A stretch of 19,760 nt of DNA from Pseudomonadota bacterium (GTDB taxonomy: Bacteria > Desulfobacterota > Anaeroferrophillalia > Anaeroferrophillales > Tharpellaceae): positions 1-19,760 of the forward strand of contig DAOWHJ010000006.1 of assembly GCA_030641485.1 (NCBI GenBank), given 5' to 3'. This document shows, in pieces, positions 8,541 to 14,795 of this stretch. The position numbers and the translations under genes are program-made. Numbering within the stretch: position 1 is the stretch's first letter; every line of letters begins with the position of its first letter. The notes under the pieces were generated by a model. That model was not told where the DNA came from, made no database searches, and worked only from the letters and a program-made list of their open reading frames with translations.

Positions 8541-8861
8541 ATGTTTGATAATAATATCCCAATTCCCAAGGTTGTGGTCCAGCCTGTTTTAGCTGGAGAC
8601 CGGGCTCGTTCTGGAGGTCGGGCGTACCGGCAAGGTGTCGATGTTTGCGGTCGGGTTCTTAATGTTCGCCGGGGCCGGCATCGTCCGCGACGTTACTCTC
8701 CGGTACCTTATGGTGGGGTTAACCGCCGACTTCCCAATGATCAGCGACGGGCGCTCGGAAATACTGATCGAGCTGGAGATCGTGTCATAACCCTGCTGGT
8801 TCCGGCAGGGGCCAAGCTCGACGGCTTGATTGGCAAGGATATCTCACTGAGAATCTCCTAG
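8541..8861 (+). CDS. Small protein of unknown function under FliA control
   Basis: I do not recognise this protein. From the ATG at 8541 it has 106 residues starting MFDNNIPIPKVVVQPVLAGD. AGAGG lies 8 bases upstream. An ATG at 8535 is too close to that site, and in-frame codons upstream to 8475 fall in or near the promoter. The ends look ordinary (N-terminal KVVVQPVLAGD; C-terminal GDRVITLLVPAGAKLDGLIG), but residues about 43-79 are full of Arg, Pro and Gly. In the +1 frame the same DNA is open for 65 codons (8593-8787) and reads more like a beta-strand-rich protein, so a pair of compensating frameshifts is possible. The FliA promoter implies late expression with the flagellin. It converges on the metal-regulator gene and shares the CTAG that holds both stop codons. 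Confidence 0.6.
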   Translation: MFDNNIPIPKVVVQPVLAGDRARSGGRAYRQGVDVCGRVLNVRRGRHRPRRYSPVPYGGVNRRLPNDQRRALGNTDRAGDRVITLLVPAGAKLDGLIGKDISLRIS

Positions 8862-9256
8862 TCTTTTTTGTAGTTATTGGTAAACTCCTTAATCCTGGCA
8901 AAGGTTTTGCGACTGGTCGCATGTTCAAGGCGGCAGGCATCAAGTTCGGCGGTGTTGTGGTCGAGTTGTAGGACCTCCGTCAGAAAACTGTAGAATGTTT
9001 TATGACGCTCACCAATCTCCTGTGCAATCTTCTCTCCGGCTGCGGTTAAAGTAAGATAACTGTAGCGTTCGTAATTTACCAACCCCTTTTCAGCCAATCC
9101 CTTCATTGCACCCGTGACACTTGGCATCTTGACATTGAGGCGTTGAGCGACATCTTTGACTCGTGCAACCCTCTGTTCTTGTTGTAGATTAAGGATTACT
9201 TCAAGGTAATCTTCCATGTTTGAGGTTAGCTCTTCATCTTTTCTGTCACGGCCCAT
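8858..9256 (-). CDS. DtxR/MntR-family metal-dependent transcriptional regulator
   Basis: A 132-residue repressor of the DtxR/MntR family, which binds DNA when loaded with Fe(II) or Mn(II). The N-terminal winged helix-turn-helix is clear (SNMEDYLEVI, VKDVAQRLNVKMPSVTGAM, GLVNYERYSYLTLT). Candidate metal ligands by family position are D16, E19, H85, C108, E111 and H112. The length is like MntR (about 140 residues), with no C-terminal SH3/FeoA domain. Having a Cys at 108 resembles DtxR/IdeR more than Bacillus MntR, so the metal cannot be named. The start is preceded by GAGGGG on the minus strand. It is the only minus-strand gene in the window and the only one with no obvious motility role. A sigma70-type promoter and overlapping repeats lie just upstream. 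Confidence 0.88.
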   Translation of the reverse strand: MGRDRKDEELTSNMEDYLEVILNLQQEQRVARVKDVAQRLNVKMPSVTGAMKGLAEKGLVNYERYSYLTLTAAGEKIAQEIGERHKTFYSFLTEVLQLDHNTAELDACRLEHATSRKTFARIKEFTNNYKKD

Positions 9257-9286
9257 GGGCTGGTCCCCTCTTCACTGCATTTCCCT

Positions 9287-9322
9287 TAAGTTTCTTAGTT
9301 TTCCATAAGTTTAATAGTTTCC
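9287..9322 (-). promoter_or_regulatory. Candidate operator: imperfect direct repeats over the metal-regulator promoter
   Basis: Read on the plus strand, TAAGTTTCTTAGTTTTCC (9287-9304) is repeated as TAAGTTTAATAGTTTCC (9306-9322). The pair covers the -10 box and presumed start of the minus-strand promoter, where a self-regulating repressor would bind. In addition AATAGTTT (9313-9320) and AAACTATT (9338-9345) form a perfect 8-base inverted repeat around the -10/-35 interval. Binding by the DtxR-type protein is inference. Confidence 0.42.
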
Positions 9323-9339
9323 AGTGGCGATTTTGTCAA
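9311..9339 (-). promoter_or_regulatory. sigma70-type promoter for the metal regulator
   Basis: On the minus strand, TTGACA (9339-9334) is followed after exactly 17 bases by TATTAA (9316-9311). The -35 box is perfect and the -10 box matches 4 of 6. Transcription would start near 9304, about 48 bases before the ATG. Confidence 0.65.
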
Positions 9340-9370
9340 ACTATTCGTGTGAAAAAATCCTGATTTATTC

Positions 9371-9387
9371 TTGGTACAGTTGTTGCA
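9371..9387 (+). promoter_or_regulatory. sigma54 promoter for the flgF operon
   Basis: TTGGTACAGTTGTTGCA has the invariant GG (9373-9374) and GC (9385-9386) separated by exactly 10 bases, and is close to TTGGCAC-N4-TTGCA. Transcription would start near 9398, about 65 bases before flgF. A sigma54 activator is encoded at 7058-8443. Confidence 0.85.
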
Positions 9388-9411
9388 AAAAGCTCTTTAA
9401 GGGTCAGAGGA

Positions 9412-9462
9412 ATGAGAACTATTGCCGAGTTAGGGCCTTACAGGCTCTTATGGGTGACATAA
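9412..9462 (+). CDS. Possible 16-residue leader peptide before flgF
   Basis: ATG at 9412 opens a frame encoding MRTIAELGPYRLLWVT, ending in TAA at 9460-9462 directly against the flgF ATG and in the same frame. AAGGG lies 8 bases upstream and AGAGGA adjoins the ATG. It lies wholly within the predicted sigma54 transcript leader. Ribosomes finishing here could restart on flgF. It may equally be chance; a frame this short carries little coding signal. Confidence 0.3.
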   Translation: MRTIAELGPYRLLWVT

Positions 9463-10242
9463 ATGAATCATGAAATATATAGTGCGTTAAGTGGGGCTTT
9501 GGTCAATGAAAGGCGCCAAGAGATAACTGCTAATAATCTGGCAAATGTTAATAGCGGGGGGTTCCGGCGCGATGTGCCGCTCTTTGCGACGGTCTATGAT
9601 CAGGTTAGTGGCACCAATCGGCCCAAGGGTGAGGAGTGTAATATTCTTGAACATAATGCTTTTGCGGTGCACGATGGTAATTGGATAGATTTTCAGACTG
9701 GAGCGATGCAGGATACCGGTAATCCACTTGATATGGCGCTGGATGGCGAGGGTTTTTTTGTTCTAAAGCGGGTTTCTGATGGGACGCTATATTACACAAG
9801 AGACGGTCACTTTCGTCTTAATGAGCAACGTGAATTAGTGTCGATTGAAGGAGACCAGGTGATGACTGCCGGTGAGGAAGATGAACCGTTGATCCTGGAG
9901 GGTGAGACTCCGGGTCTTGCTCGTGATATTAAAATTGGTAAGCTCGGCGATGTGTTGGTTGATGGTCAGCCCGCCGGGGCTTTGCGTCTGGTAACTTTTG
10001 CCGACTTACAGGGTCTGGAAAAATTTGGTGCTTCAGGTTTTGTCGAAAGTTTGGCCTCAGGTTCACCTGAGGTAGCTGATCAGGTTATTGTCAGTCAAGG
10101 TGTGCGCGAACTTTCAAATGTAAATATTTTAGAAGAGATGGTTGGTATGATTGAAATTGCCCGCCAATATCAGGCCCAGCAGAAGGCGATTACCGGTATT
10201 GATGAGCTTAATAAACTAGCAGCCAAAGGATTGGTGGCTTAG
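9463..10242 (+). CDS. flgF: FlgF, flagellar proximal rod protein
   Basis: FlgF is one of the periplasmic rod proteins joining the MS ring to the hook. At 259 residues it has the N-terminal rod/hook family motif (SGALVNERRQEITANNLANV), the internal block GNPLDMALDGEGFFVL and the C-terminal coiled-coil block NVNILEEMVGMIEIARQYQAQ. It has less of the long flexible loop than FlgG, as expected. GGTGA lies 5 bases before the ATG. It is the first gene of the rod/ring group behind the sigma54 promoter and is followed by flgG after 9 bases. Confidence 0.94.
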   Translation: MNHEIYSALSGALVNERRQEITANNLANVNSGGFRRDVPLFATVYDQVSGTNRPKGEECNILEHNAFAVHDGNWIDFQTGAMQDTGNPLDMALDGEGFFVLKRVSDGTLYYTRDGHFRLNEQRELVSIEGDQVMTAGEEDEPLILEGETPGLARDIKIGKLGDVLVDGQPAGALRLVTFADLQGLEKFGASGFVESLASGSPEVADQVIVSQGVRELSNVNILEEMVGMIEIARQYQAQQKAITGIDELNKLAAKGLVA

Positions 10243-10251
10243 GAGTGAAAA

Positions 10252-11040
10252 ATGATTAGAGGGCTATTTACATCATCCACCGGGATGACCGCGCAGCAAT
10301 TAAATATTGATGTTATTGCCAACAACCTGGCCAATGTCAATACGACTGGGTTTAAAAAGAGTCGGGCTGATTTTCAGGATCTTATGTATCAGACGATGAC
10401 CCGGGCCGGGACGACTTCAGCGACCGGAGAGGAGATCCCCACCGGGATTCAGGTGGGCTTGGGGACCAAGCCCGTGGCGGTGTTCAAGGTGTTTACCCAG
10501 GGAAACTATCAAGAGACCGGCAACGAGCTTGATATGGCGATTGAAGGTGACGGTTTCTTTCAGGTTTTGATGTCTGATGGTACTACCGGTTATTCTCGAG
10601 CTGGTGCCTATAAACTTGATAGTACGGGTAATATGGTGACTTCTGATGGTCACGCCTTGCAACCTGCAATCAATATTCCCAGTGATACGACCCAGATAAC
10701 GATTACTGCAGATGGCACGGTGTCAGTAATTCAGGCCGGTCAAACCACGTCGACCACGGTCGGAAATATCGAGCTCGCGAGTTTTTCCAACCCCTCTGGA
10801 CTCGAAGCAACCGGGCGTAATCTTTTTAGAGAGACCGATGCATCCGGGACCGCGACTACCGGAACTCCGGGAGTCGATGGCTTGGGGACTTTGAGTCAAG
10901 GGTTTTTAGAGATGTCAAATGTTTCGGTCGTGGAAGAGATGGTAAATATGATTGTCGGCCAACGTGCCTACGAGGCAAACTCAAAATCGATTCAGACTGC
11001 TGATGAGATGTTGAAAACTGCCAACACATTAAAGCGCTAG
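10252..11040 (+). CDS. flgG: FlgG, flagellar distal rod protein
   Basis: FlgG builds the distal rod that passes through the P and L rings. The 262 residues are the standard length. The N-terminus (MIRGLFTSSTGMTAQQLNID, then VIANNLANVNTTGFKKSRADF) carries the family signature and the distal-rod-specific DFQDLMYQT segment. GNELDMAIEGDGFFQV follows, and the C-terminus NVSVVEEMVNMIVGQRAYEAN is typical. AGGAG sits about 7 bases before the start. It is part of the flgF-flgJ run; the next gene begins 18 bases later. Confidence 0.97.
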   Translation: MIRGLFTSSTGMTAQQLNIDVIANNLANVNTTGFKKSRADFQDLMYQTMTRAGTTSATGEEIPTGIQVGLGTKPVAVFKVFTQGNYQETGNELDMAIEGDGFFQVLMSDGTTGYSRAGAYKLDSTGNMVTSDGHALQPAINIPSDTTQITITADGTVSVIQAGQTTSTTVGNIELASFSNPSGLEATGRNLFRETDASGTATTGTPGVDGLGTLSQGFLEMSNVSVVEEMVNMIVGQRAYEANSKSIQTADEMLKTANTLKR

Positions 11041-11058
11041 TTAGTTGAAGGTATTTAG

Positions 11059-11805
11059 ATGAGACTTTTTGGCAAACAAAGTTTACCTGCAGGTTTCTAT
11101 TTTCAGGTTGCAAGTTTATGCTTGTTGTTGTTTCTTTTTTCAGTTCCGGTTTTGGCCGTAGAGCCGGAGAGTTTGCTGCAGCGGTGTCAATTGGAGATTG
11201 AGACTGCGGTTGCGAAAGAGCTTGCCGGGATCGAAGATTTGCAGGTTGAAGGGCTTGGAGATATCGAGAGATGGTTGTCTGGAAGCAGTGTTGGTTCCCG
11301 GGTTTCAGTGCTTCAGGTTGGTTGCTGGAACCGCCGCAACGGGGTGGTGCCGGTACAGTTGGGTTTGGTCCTGGATGGAGGCCGTGAGTCACGACGTTGG
11401 TTTAAGGTCAGGGTTAGAGGCCAGGAACGGGTATTGTTAGCCCAACGTGATCTTAGCCGGGGAGAGCCGGTGCGCCGAATTGATTTTGTCAGTCAATTAG
11501 TTGATTGTCAGAGTCTGAAACATGAGGTTTTAAATTATATTTCACCAACGATGGTCTATCAGTTGACTTGTAACCTTAAAGCCGGAGCTCCTTTGCCGGC
11601 AAAGCGCCTTAAGTCATTTCGTATGATTAAGCGCGGTGAACTTGTTCATGTTGCTTTGGATCTGGGTGGTGTCAAGGTCTCAACCCGGGGCGTGGCGATG
11701 GGTAATGGTGCTCTGCAGGATATTATTACAGTAAAGAATCCTTCCTCAAAAAAATATTACCAGGCTCGGGTGGTTGCGCCCGGCGAGGTGGTTGTAGCTT
11801 ATTAA
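11059..11805 (+). CDS. flgA: FlgA, periplasmic P-ring assembly chaperone
   Basis: FlgA is a periplasmic chaperone needed for FlgI polymerisation into the P ring. The 248-residue product begins with a signal peptide whose hydrophobic core is near residues 17-32, with likely cleavage after VLA at 33. The C-terminal half shows the SAF-like FlgA region: LLAQRDLSRGEPVRRIDF, LKAGAPLPAKRLK, RGELVHVALDLGGVKVST and the family-typical ending ITVKNPSSKKYYQARVVAPGEV split across the last 30 residues. GAAGG lies 8 bases upstream. Its place between flgG and flgH/flgI agrees with the role. Confidence 0.92.
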   Translation: MRLFGKQSLPAGFYFQVASLCLLLFLFSVPVLAVEPESLLQRCQLEIETAVAKELAGIEDLQVEGLGDIERWLSGSSVGSRVSVLQVGCWNRRNGVVPVQLGLVLDGGRESRRWFKVRVRGQERVLLAQRDLSRGEPVRRIDFVSQLVDCQSLKHEVLNYISPTMVYQLTCNLKAGAPLPAKRLKSFRMIKRGELVHVALDLGGVKVSTRGVAMGNGALQDIITVKNPSSKKYYQARVVAPGEVVVAY

Positions 11806-11826
11806 GTCTTGACAGCAGGTGGAGAT

Positions 11827-12564
11827 ATGAAGAAAAAGAGAGTTTGGTGTATGTTGAGTGCTTTTGTGATGGTGGTAGGAGCTTTATTATTTACAGGTTG
11901 TGGGCACCATTCCCCGCAGTCTCAGGTCGCAGTGCCGGTAATCAAGCCCAACGCCCCAGTCTCTGAGCAAATTGCCAAACGGCGGGTTCCGCGCTATCGT
12001 AATGGCTCTTTGATCAATCTGGAAGAGGGTAGCCAAGGTGATTTTGTGCAGATTTTCAATTCTCGCAGAGCCCGCTATGTTGATGATATTATTTATGTTT
12101 TGGTGGCGGAAGAGTTTAGGGGTACCGGGGCGGCCTCGACCTCAAGTGATGGCAAAAACAGTTCAAAATATTCTGTGCCAGCACTGTTTGCCTTAAAAAA
12201 GTATCTTGGCGATCTCGGGAGTATGGATGATTGGCTTGAGGTTGAGCGCAGCAATAAAACTGCTGGTAGTGGGATGACTGAGCGCAGTAACACTCTGACG
12301 GCAAAGATTGCCGCCCGGGTGACTGAGGTCTTGCCGAATGGTGATTTTCACATCATGGGGACTCATTTTACCAGGGTTAATAATGAAGATCACTATGTGA
12401 CGGTATCGGGTGTTATCCGGCCTACCGATATCTCGGCCAACAACTACATCCTCTCCTCGGCGATTGCCGATGCGCGTATCGAATACAGCGGCAATGGTAC
12501 GATTGGTACCAAGCAGGGGGTGGGTTGGGGGACAAAAGTGTTGGATCTGGTCTGGCCGTTTTAG
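11827..12564 (+). CDS. flgH: FlgH, flagellar L-ring lipoprotein
   Basis: FlgH forms the outer-membrane L ring. I place the start at the ATG at 11827, with GGAG just upstream, instead of the in-frame TTG at 11809, because it gives a clean lipoprotein signal: MKKKRVW, a hydrophobic stretch, then LLFTGC with the lipidated Cys at 25. The product is 245 residues, near the family norm. The conserved FlgH blocks are visible: SLINLEEGSQGDFVQIFNSR, ARYVDDIIYVLV, LTAKIAARVTEVLPNGDFHI and VSGVIRPTDISANNYILSS. The residue at -3 of the lipobox is Phe, less usual than Leu. Confidence 0.95.
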   Translation: MKKKRVWCMLSAFVMVVGALLFTGCGHHSPQSQVAVPVIKPNAPVSEQIAKRRVPRYRNGSLINLEEGSQGDFVQIFNSRRARYVDDIIYVLVAEEFRGTGAASTSSDGKNSSKYSVPALFALKKYLGDLGSMDDWLEVERSNKTAGSGMTERSNTLTAKIAARVTEVLPNGDFHIMGTHFTRVNNEDHYVTVSGVIRPTDISANNYILSSAIADARIEYSGNGTIGTKQGVGWGTKVLDLVWPF

Positions 12565-12658
12565 TGCCTTACAGGTTGTTTGCTTGTTTTTTGACAATAA
12601 AACTTTCTGATAAGAGTCACTTGTTTGCGGGTTTGCCTGCATTAGGAGTTTAGGGGTT

Positions 12659-13765
12659 ATGCGAAAATTTTATGGGCAACTGTTTTGTGTCTTTTTTGTT
12701 AGTTTATTGTTGCTGAGTTCAGCAATGGCGGCTCGGGTTAAAGACATTGCCCATATAAAAGGGGTGCGGAGTAATCAGCTGATTGGTTATGGTTTGGTTG
12801 TCGGTCTTGATGGCACCGGCGATGATACTAAGAAAGGTAAATTCGCCAGCGAAGCGATGGCCAATATGCTTGATAAATTTGGGATTTCGGTTGATGTAGC
12901 GAGCATTGATCTTGATAATGCCGCCGCTGTGATGTTGACCTCTGAATTACCACCATTTTCGAGTAACGGTTCACGTATTGATGTTTTGGTGTCATCTATC
13001 GGTGACGCTGAAAGTTTGCATGGTGGAACCTTGATGTTGACCCCTTTACGTGGGCCAGACGGTCGGGTCTATGCGATGGCGCAAGGGCCGGTATCGGTGG
13101 GTGGCTTCAGTCTTGGTGGTGGTGGCGGTAAGTCGGCCAAGAATCACCCGACGGTGGGAAGAATTGCAAACGGGGCAATGGTGGAACGGGAACCACCATC
13201 GACCATATTTATCGATGGGAAAATTATTTTAACTTTGAATATGCCCGATTTTATGACGGTTTCGCGGATGGCAAAGGTGGTTAATGAGACCTTTAAGCAA
13301 AATATTGCAATTCCACTTGATGCGGCAACCATTGAAATTACGCCACCGGGGCGCGAGCGCGGGGTCTTGATTCCTTTTCTTGCGGTAGTTGAGAACCTTC
13401 AGGTTACGCCAGATGTTCGGGCGCGAGTGGTGATTGATGAGCGTACAGGAACTGTAGTTGTCGGGCGCAATGTTATGCTTGATGCTGTTGCCGTAGCCCA
13501 TGGTGATTTGAGCATCCAGATCTCGGCTATGCCGATGGTTTCGCAGCCGCCAGCCTTTTCGGATGGTGAGACCGTGGCTATAGTTGATAGGCAGGTTACG
13601 GTTGAGGAGGAGCCTGGCAAACTCATAGTGGTGCCGCGCGGAGTCAATATCGATGACCTGGTGAAAGCCCTAAATGCTATTGGGGTCTCCCCGCGTGATT
13701 TGATTGCTATTTTTCAAGCGATCAAAGCTTCAGGGGCTCTGCACGCGGAGCTGGAAGTTATATAA
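12659..13765 (+). CDS. flgI: FlgI, flagellar P-ring protein
   Basis: FlgI forms the periplasmic P ring around the rod. The 368 residues are the usual length. A signal peptide (core about residues 8-20, cleavage likely after AMA) precedes the conserved start ARVKDIAHIKGVRSNQLIGY. GLVVGLDGTGDD, LTPLRGPDGRVYAMAQGPVS and VVVPRGVNIDDLVKALNAIG are family hallmarks. The last 17 residues (FQAIKASGALHAELEVI) match the standard C-terminus. GGAG lies about 11 bases before the ATG. A 94-base gap separates it from flgH; I see no complete promoter there. Confidence 0.97.
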   Translation: MRKFYGQLFCVFFVSLLLLSSAMAARVKDIAHIKGVRSNQLIGYGLVVGLDGTGDDTKKGKFASEAMANMLDKFGISVDVASIDLDNAAAVMLTSELPPFSSNGSRIDVLVSSIGDAESLHGGTLMLTPLRGPDGRVYAMAQGPVSVGGFSLGGGGGKSAKNHPTVGRIANGAMVEREPPSTIFIDGKIILTLNMPDFMTVSRMAKVVNETFKQNIAIPLDAATIEITPPGRERGVLIPFLAVVENLQVTPDVRARVVIDERTGTVVVGRNVMLDAVAVAHGDLSIQISAMPMVSQPPAFSDGETVAIVDRQVTVEEEPGKLIVVPRGVNIDDLVKALNAIGVSPRDLIAIFQAIKASGALHAELEVI

Positions 13766-13829
13766 CTATTTTTTCTCTTGGTATGGGCATTGCAAAATAT
13801 CTATCAGGGGAGTTTTCAGGAGGAAAAAA

Positions 13830-14192
13830 ATGCCTAGCGGGATTCTCCCAAGTTTTGGTTTGGCGGCGGCAAATGATGCCGCGATTGATATCCGGAGGCA
13901 GAGTTTACAGTCTGATATTGATATTGCCGAAGCTGATAAGAATCACATTGACCGGGATGCGAAGTTAAAAGAGACTTGCCAGGGATTTGAGGCAATTTTT
14001 ATTAACACGCTCCTGCAGGAGATGCGTAAGACTGTCCCGGATGATGGGCTTCTGCCAACCAGTAATGCCACTCGCACCTGGCAACAGCTCTTTGACAACC
14101 AGTTAGCCGAAACCCTAGCTTCGCGACAGGAGATGGGGGTGGCGAAAATGCTTTATCAGCAGCTTCAGGGAGGGGTGGGCGAAAAAAAATAA
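13830..14192 (+). CDS. flgJ: FlgJ-type rod-binding protein, short form
   Basis: The 120-residue product corresponds to the N-terminal rod-binding half of FlgJ, which caps and assists rod assembly in the periplasm. The core is CQGFEAIFINTLLQEMRKT followed by TRTWQQLFDNQLAETLASRQ and MGVAKMLYQQL. The C-terminal peptidoglycan-hydrolase domain found in enteric FlgJ is absent, which is usual in many deltaproteobacteria and alphaproteobacteria. Another protein must then open the wall. The ATG at 13830 follows AGGAGG by 6 bases. The frame continues open upstream into flgI, but that extension has no family similarity. It ends the flgF-flgJ run. Confidence 0.92.
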   Translation: MPSGILPSFGLAAANDAAIDIRRQSLQSDIDIAEADKNHIDRDAKLKETCQGFEAIFINTLLQEMRKTVPDDGLLPTSNATRTWQQLFDNQLAETLASRQEMGVAKMLYQQLQGGVGEKK

Positions 14193-14200
14193 AAAATCAC

Positions 14201-14227
14201 TAAAGTTCTATCTCACCTGGTCGATAT
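14201..14227 (+). promoter_or_regulatory. FliA (sigma28) promoter for flgM
   Basis: TAAAGTTC (14201-14208), 11 bases, then GTCGATAT (14220-14227). The -35 box matches 7 of 8 and the -10 box 6 of 8 with exact spacing. It starts 8 bases after flgJ and lies about 85 bases before flgM. FliA would therefore drive its own inhibitor. Confidence 0.82.
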
Positions 14228-14310
14228 ACTTGGACGAATGAGTTTTCCGACCATTGAAGATGTCTTGGAAAATTAGAATACTTCAAGACAGCTTAAAGAG
14301 AGGTGCAGAT

Positions 14311-14631
14311 ATGAGTATGATAACTAATGTAGGTTCAGTCCTCTATAGCGATGCGGTTAAGACGCTTGATGCTGCCCGGAAATCCGGGGGCGGAAAGGGA
14401 GAGACTGTTGCCGGAGCCGGTAGAAACCAGGCTCAGGGTGATCAGGTGAGCATCTCCTCTAAAGGCAATAATCTTGGTCGTTTGGCTGAGCTCAGCAAAG
14501 ATGCACCTGAGATTCGCAGTGAGAAAATAGCTGAGCTCAAGAGCGCTTTGGAGGATGGTTCGCTCAAGGTTGATAGCCGCGAGCTTGCTGCCAGGATGTT
14601 TAAGGAGATGAGTCTCGAATCCTGGTTCTAG
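14311..14631 (+). CDS. flgM: FlgM, anti-sigma28 factor
   Basis: FlgM binds FliA and blocks late promoters until it is exported through the finished hook-basal body. The start at 14311 follows AGAGAGG by 7 bases and gives 106 residues beginning MSMITNVGSVLY. An ATG at 14254 is also in frame, but the extra residues are not family-like and it has a poorer ribosome site. The C-terminal FliA-binding region is clear: DQVSISSKG, then IRSEKIAELKSALEDGSLKV and DSRELAARMFKE. The middle is Gly/Ala-rich and probably disordered, as in other FlgM proteins. It has its own FliA promoter and a downstream terminator. Confidence 0.93.
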   Translation: MSMITNVGSVLYSDAVKTLDAARKSGGGKGETVAGAGRNQAQGDQVSISSKGNNLGRLAELSKDAPEIRSEKIAELKSALEDGSLKVDSRELAARMFKEMSLESWF

Positions 14632-14632
14632 G

Positions 14633-14671
14633 ATCTAAGATTTTTTGACTTTTTCGTCGAGGATCTTAGAT
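14633..14671. repeat. Perfect 9-base inverted repeat after flgM
   Basis: ATCTAAGAT (14633-14641) and ATCTTAGAT (14663-14671) are exact reverse complements around a 21-base T-rich loop, starting 2 bases after the flgM stop. There is no T run after the second arm, so it is not a standard terminator. It may protect the 3' end of the flgM message. Confidence 0.5.
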
Positions 14672-14695
14672 AAAAATCATACATTATATTTTCGC

Positions 14696-14731
14696 AAGGC
14701 CCGGGATTGTCGCACATTTCCGGGTCTTTTT
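14696..14731 (+). terminator. Rho-independent terminator between flgM and flgN
   Basis: AAGGCCCGG (14696-14704) pairs with CCGGGTCTT (14720-14728) over 9 positions with one G-U, followed by a T run to 14731. The GC-rich stem makes this a good terminator. It separates flgM from flgN, flgK and flgL. Confidence 0.78.
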
Positions 14732-14795
14732 GTGTTTTAGAGCTAGCTGGTTCCTAACGCGGGCATTGCCCGTAATTGACTAATAAGGATTATAT

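Noticed and set aside
8791..8810. Hairpin CCCTGC...GCAGGG near the end of the small gene, considered as a terminator for the converging regulator
   Set aside because: It lies inside the coding frame and no T run follows on either strand.
10856..11392. A 178-codon open frame on the minus strand across the end of flgG and start of flgA
   Set aside because: It is antisense to two well-recognised genes, its composition (Pro, Gln, Ser-rich) reflects the opposite strand, and it has no ribosome site or family similarity that I can see.
12591..12620. TTGACA in the gap before flgI
   Set aside because: No -10-like hexamer lies at 16-18 bases; flgI is more simply co-transcribed from the flgF promoter.
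13704..13829. Longer FlgJ start inside flgI
   Set aside because: The extension is not family-like and overlaps flgI; a strong AGGAGG site precedes the ATG at 13830.
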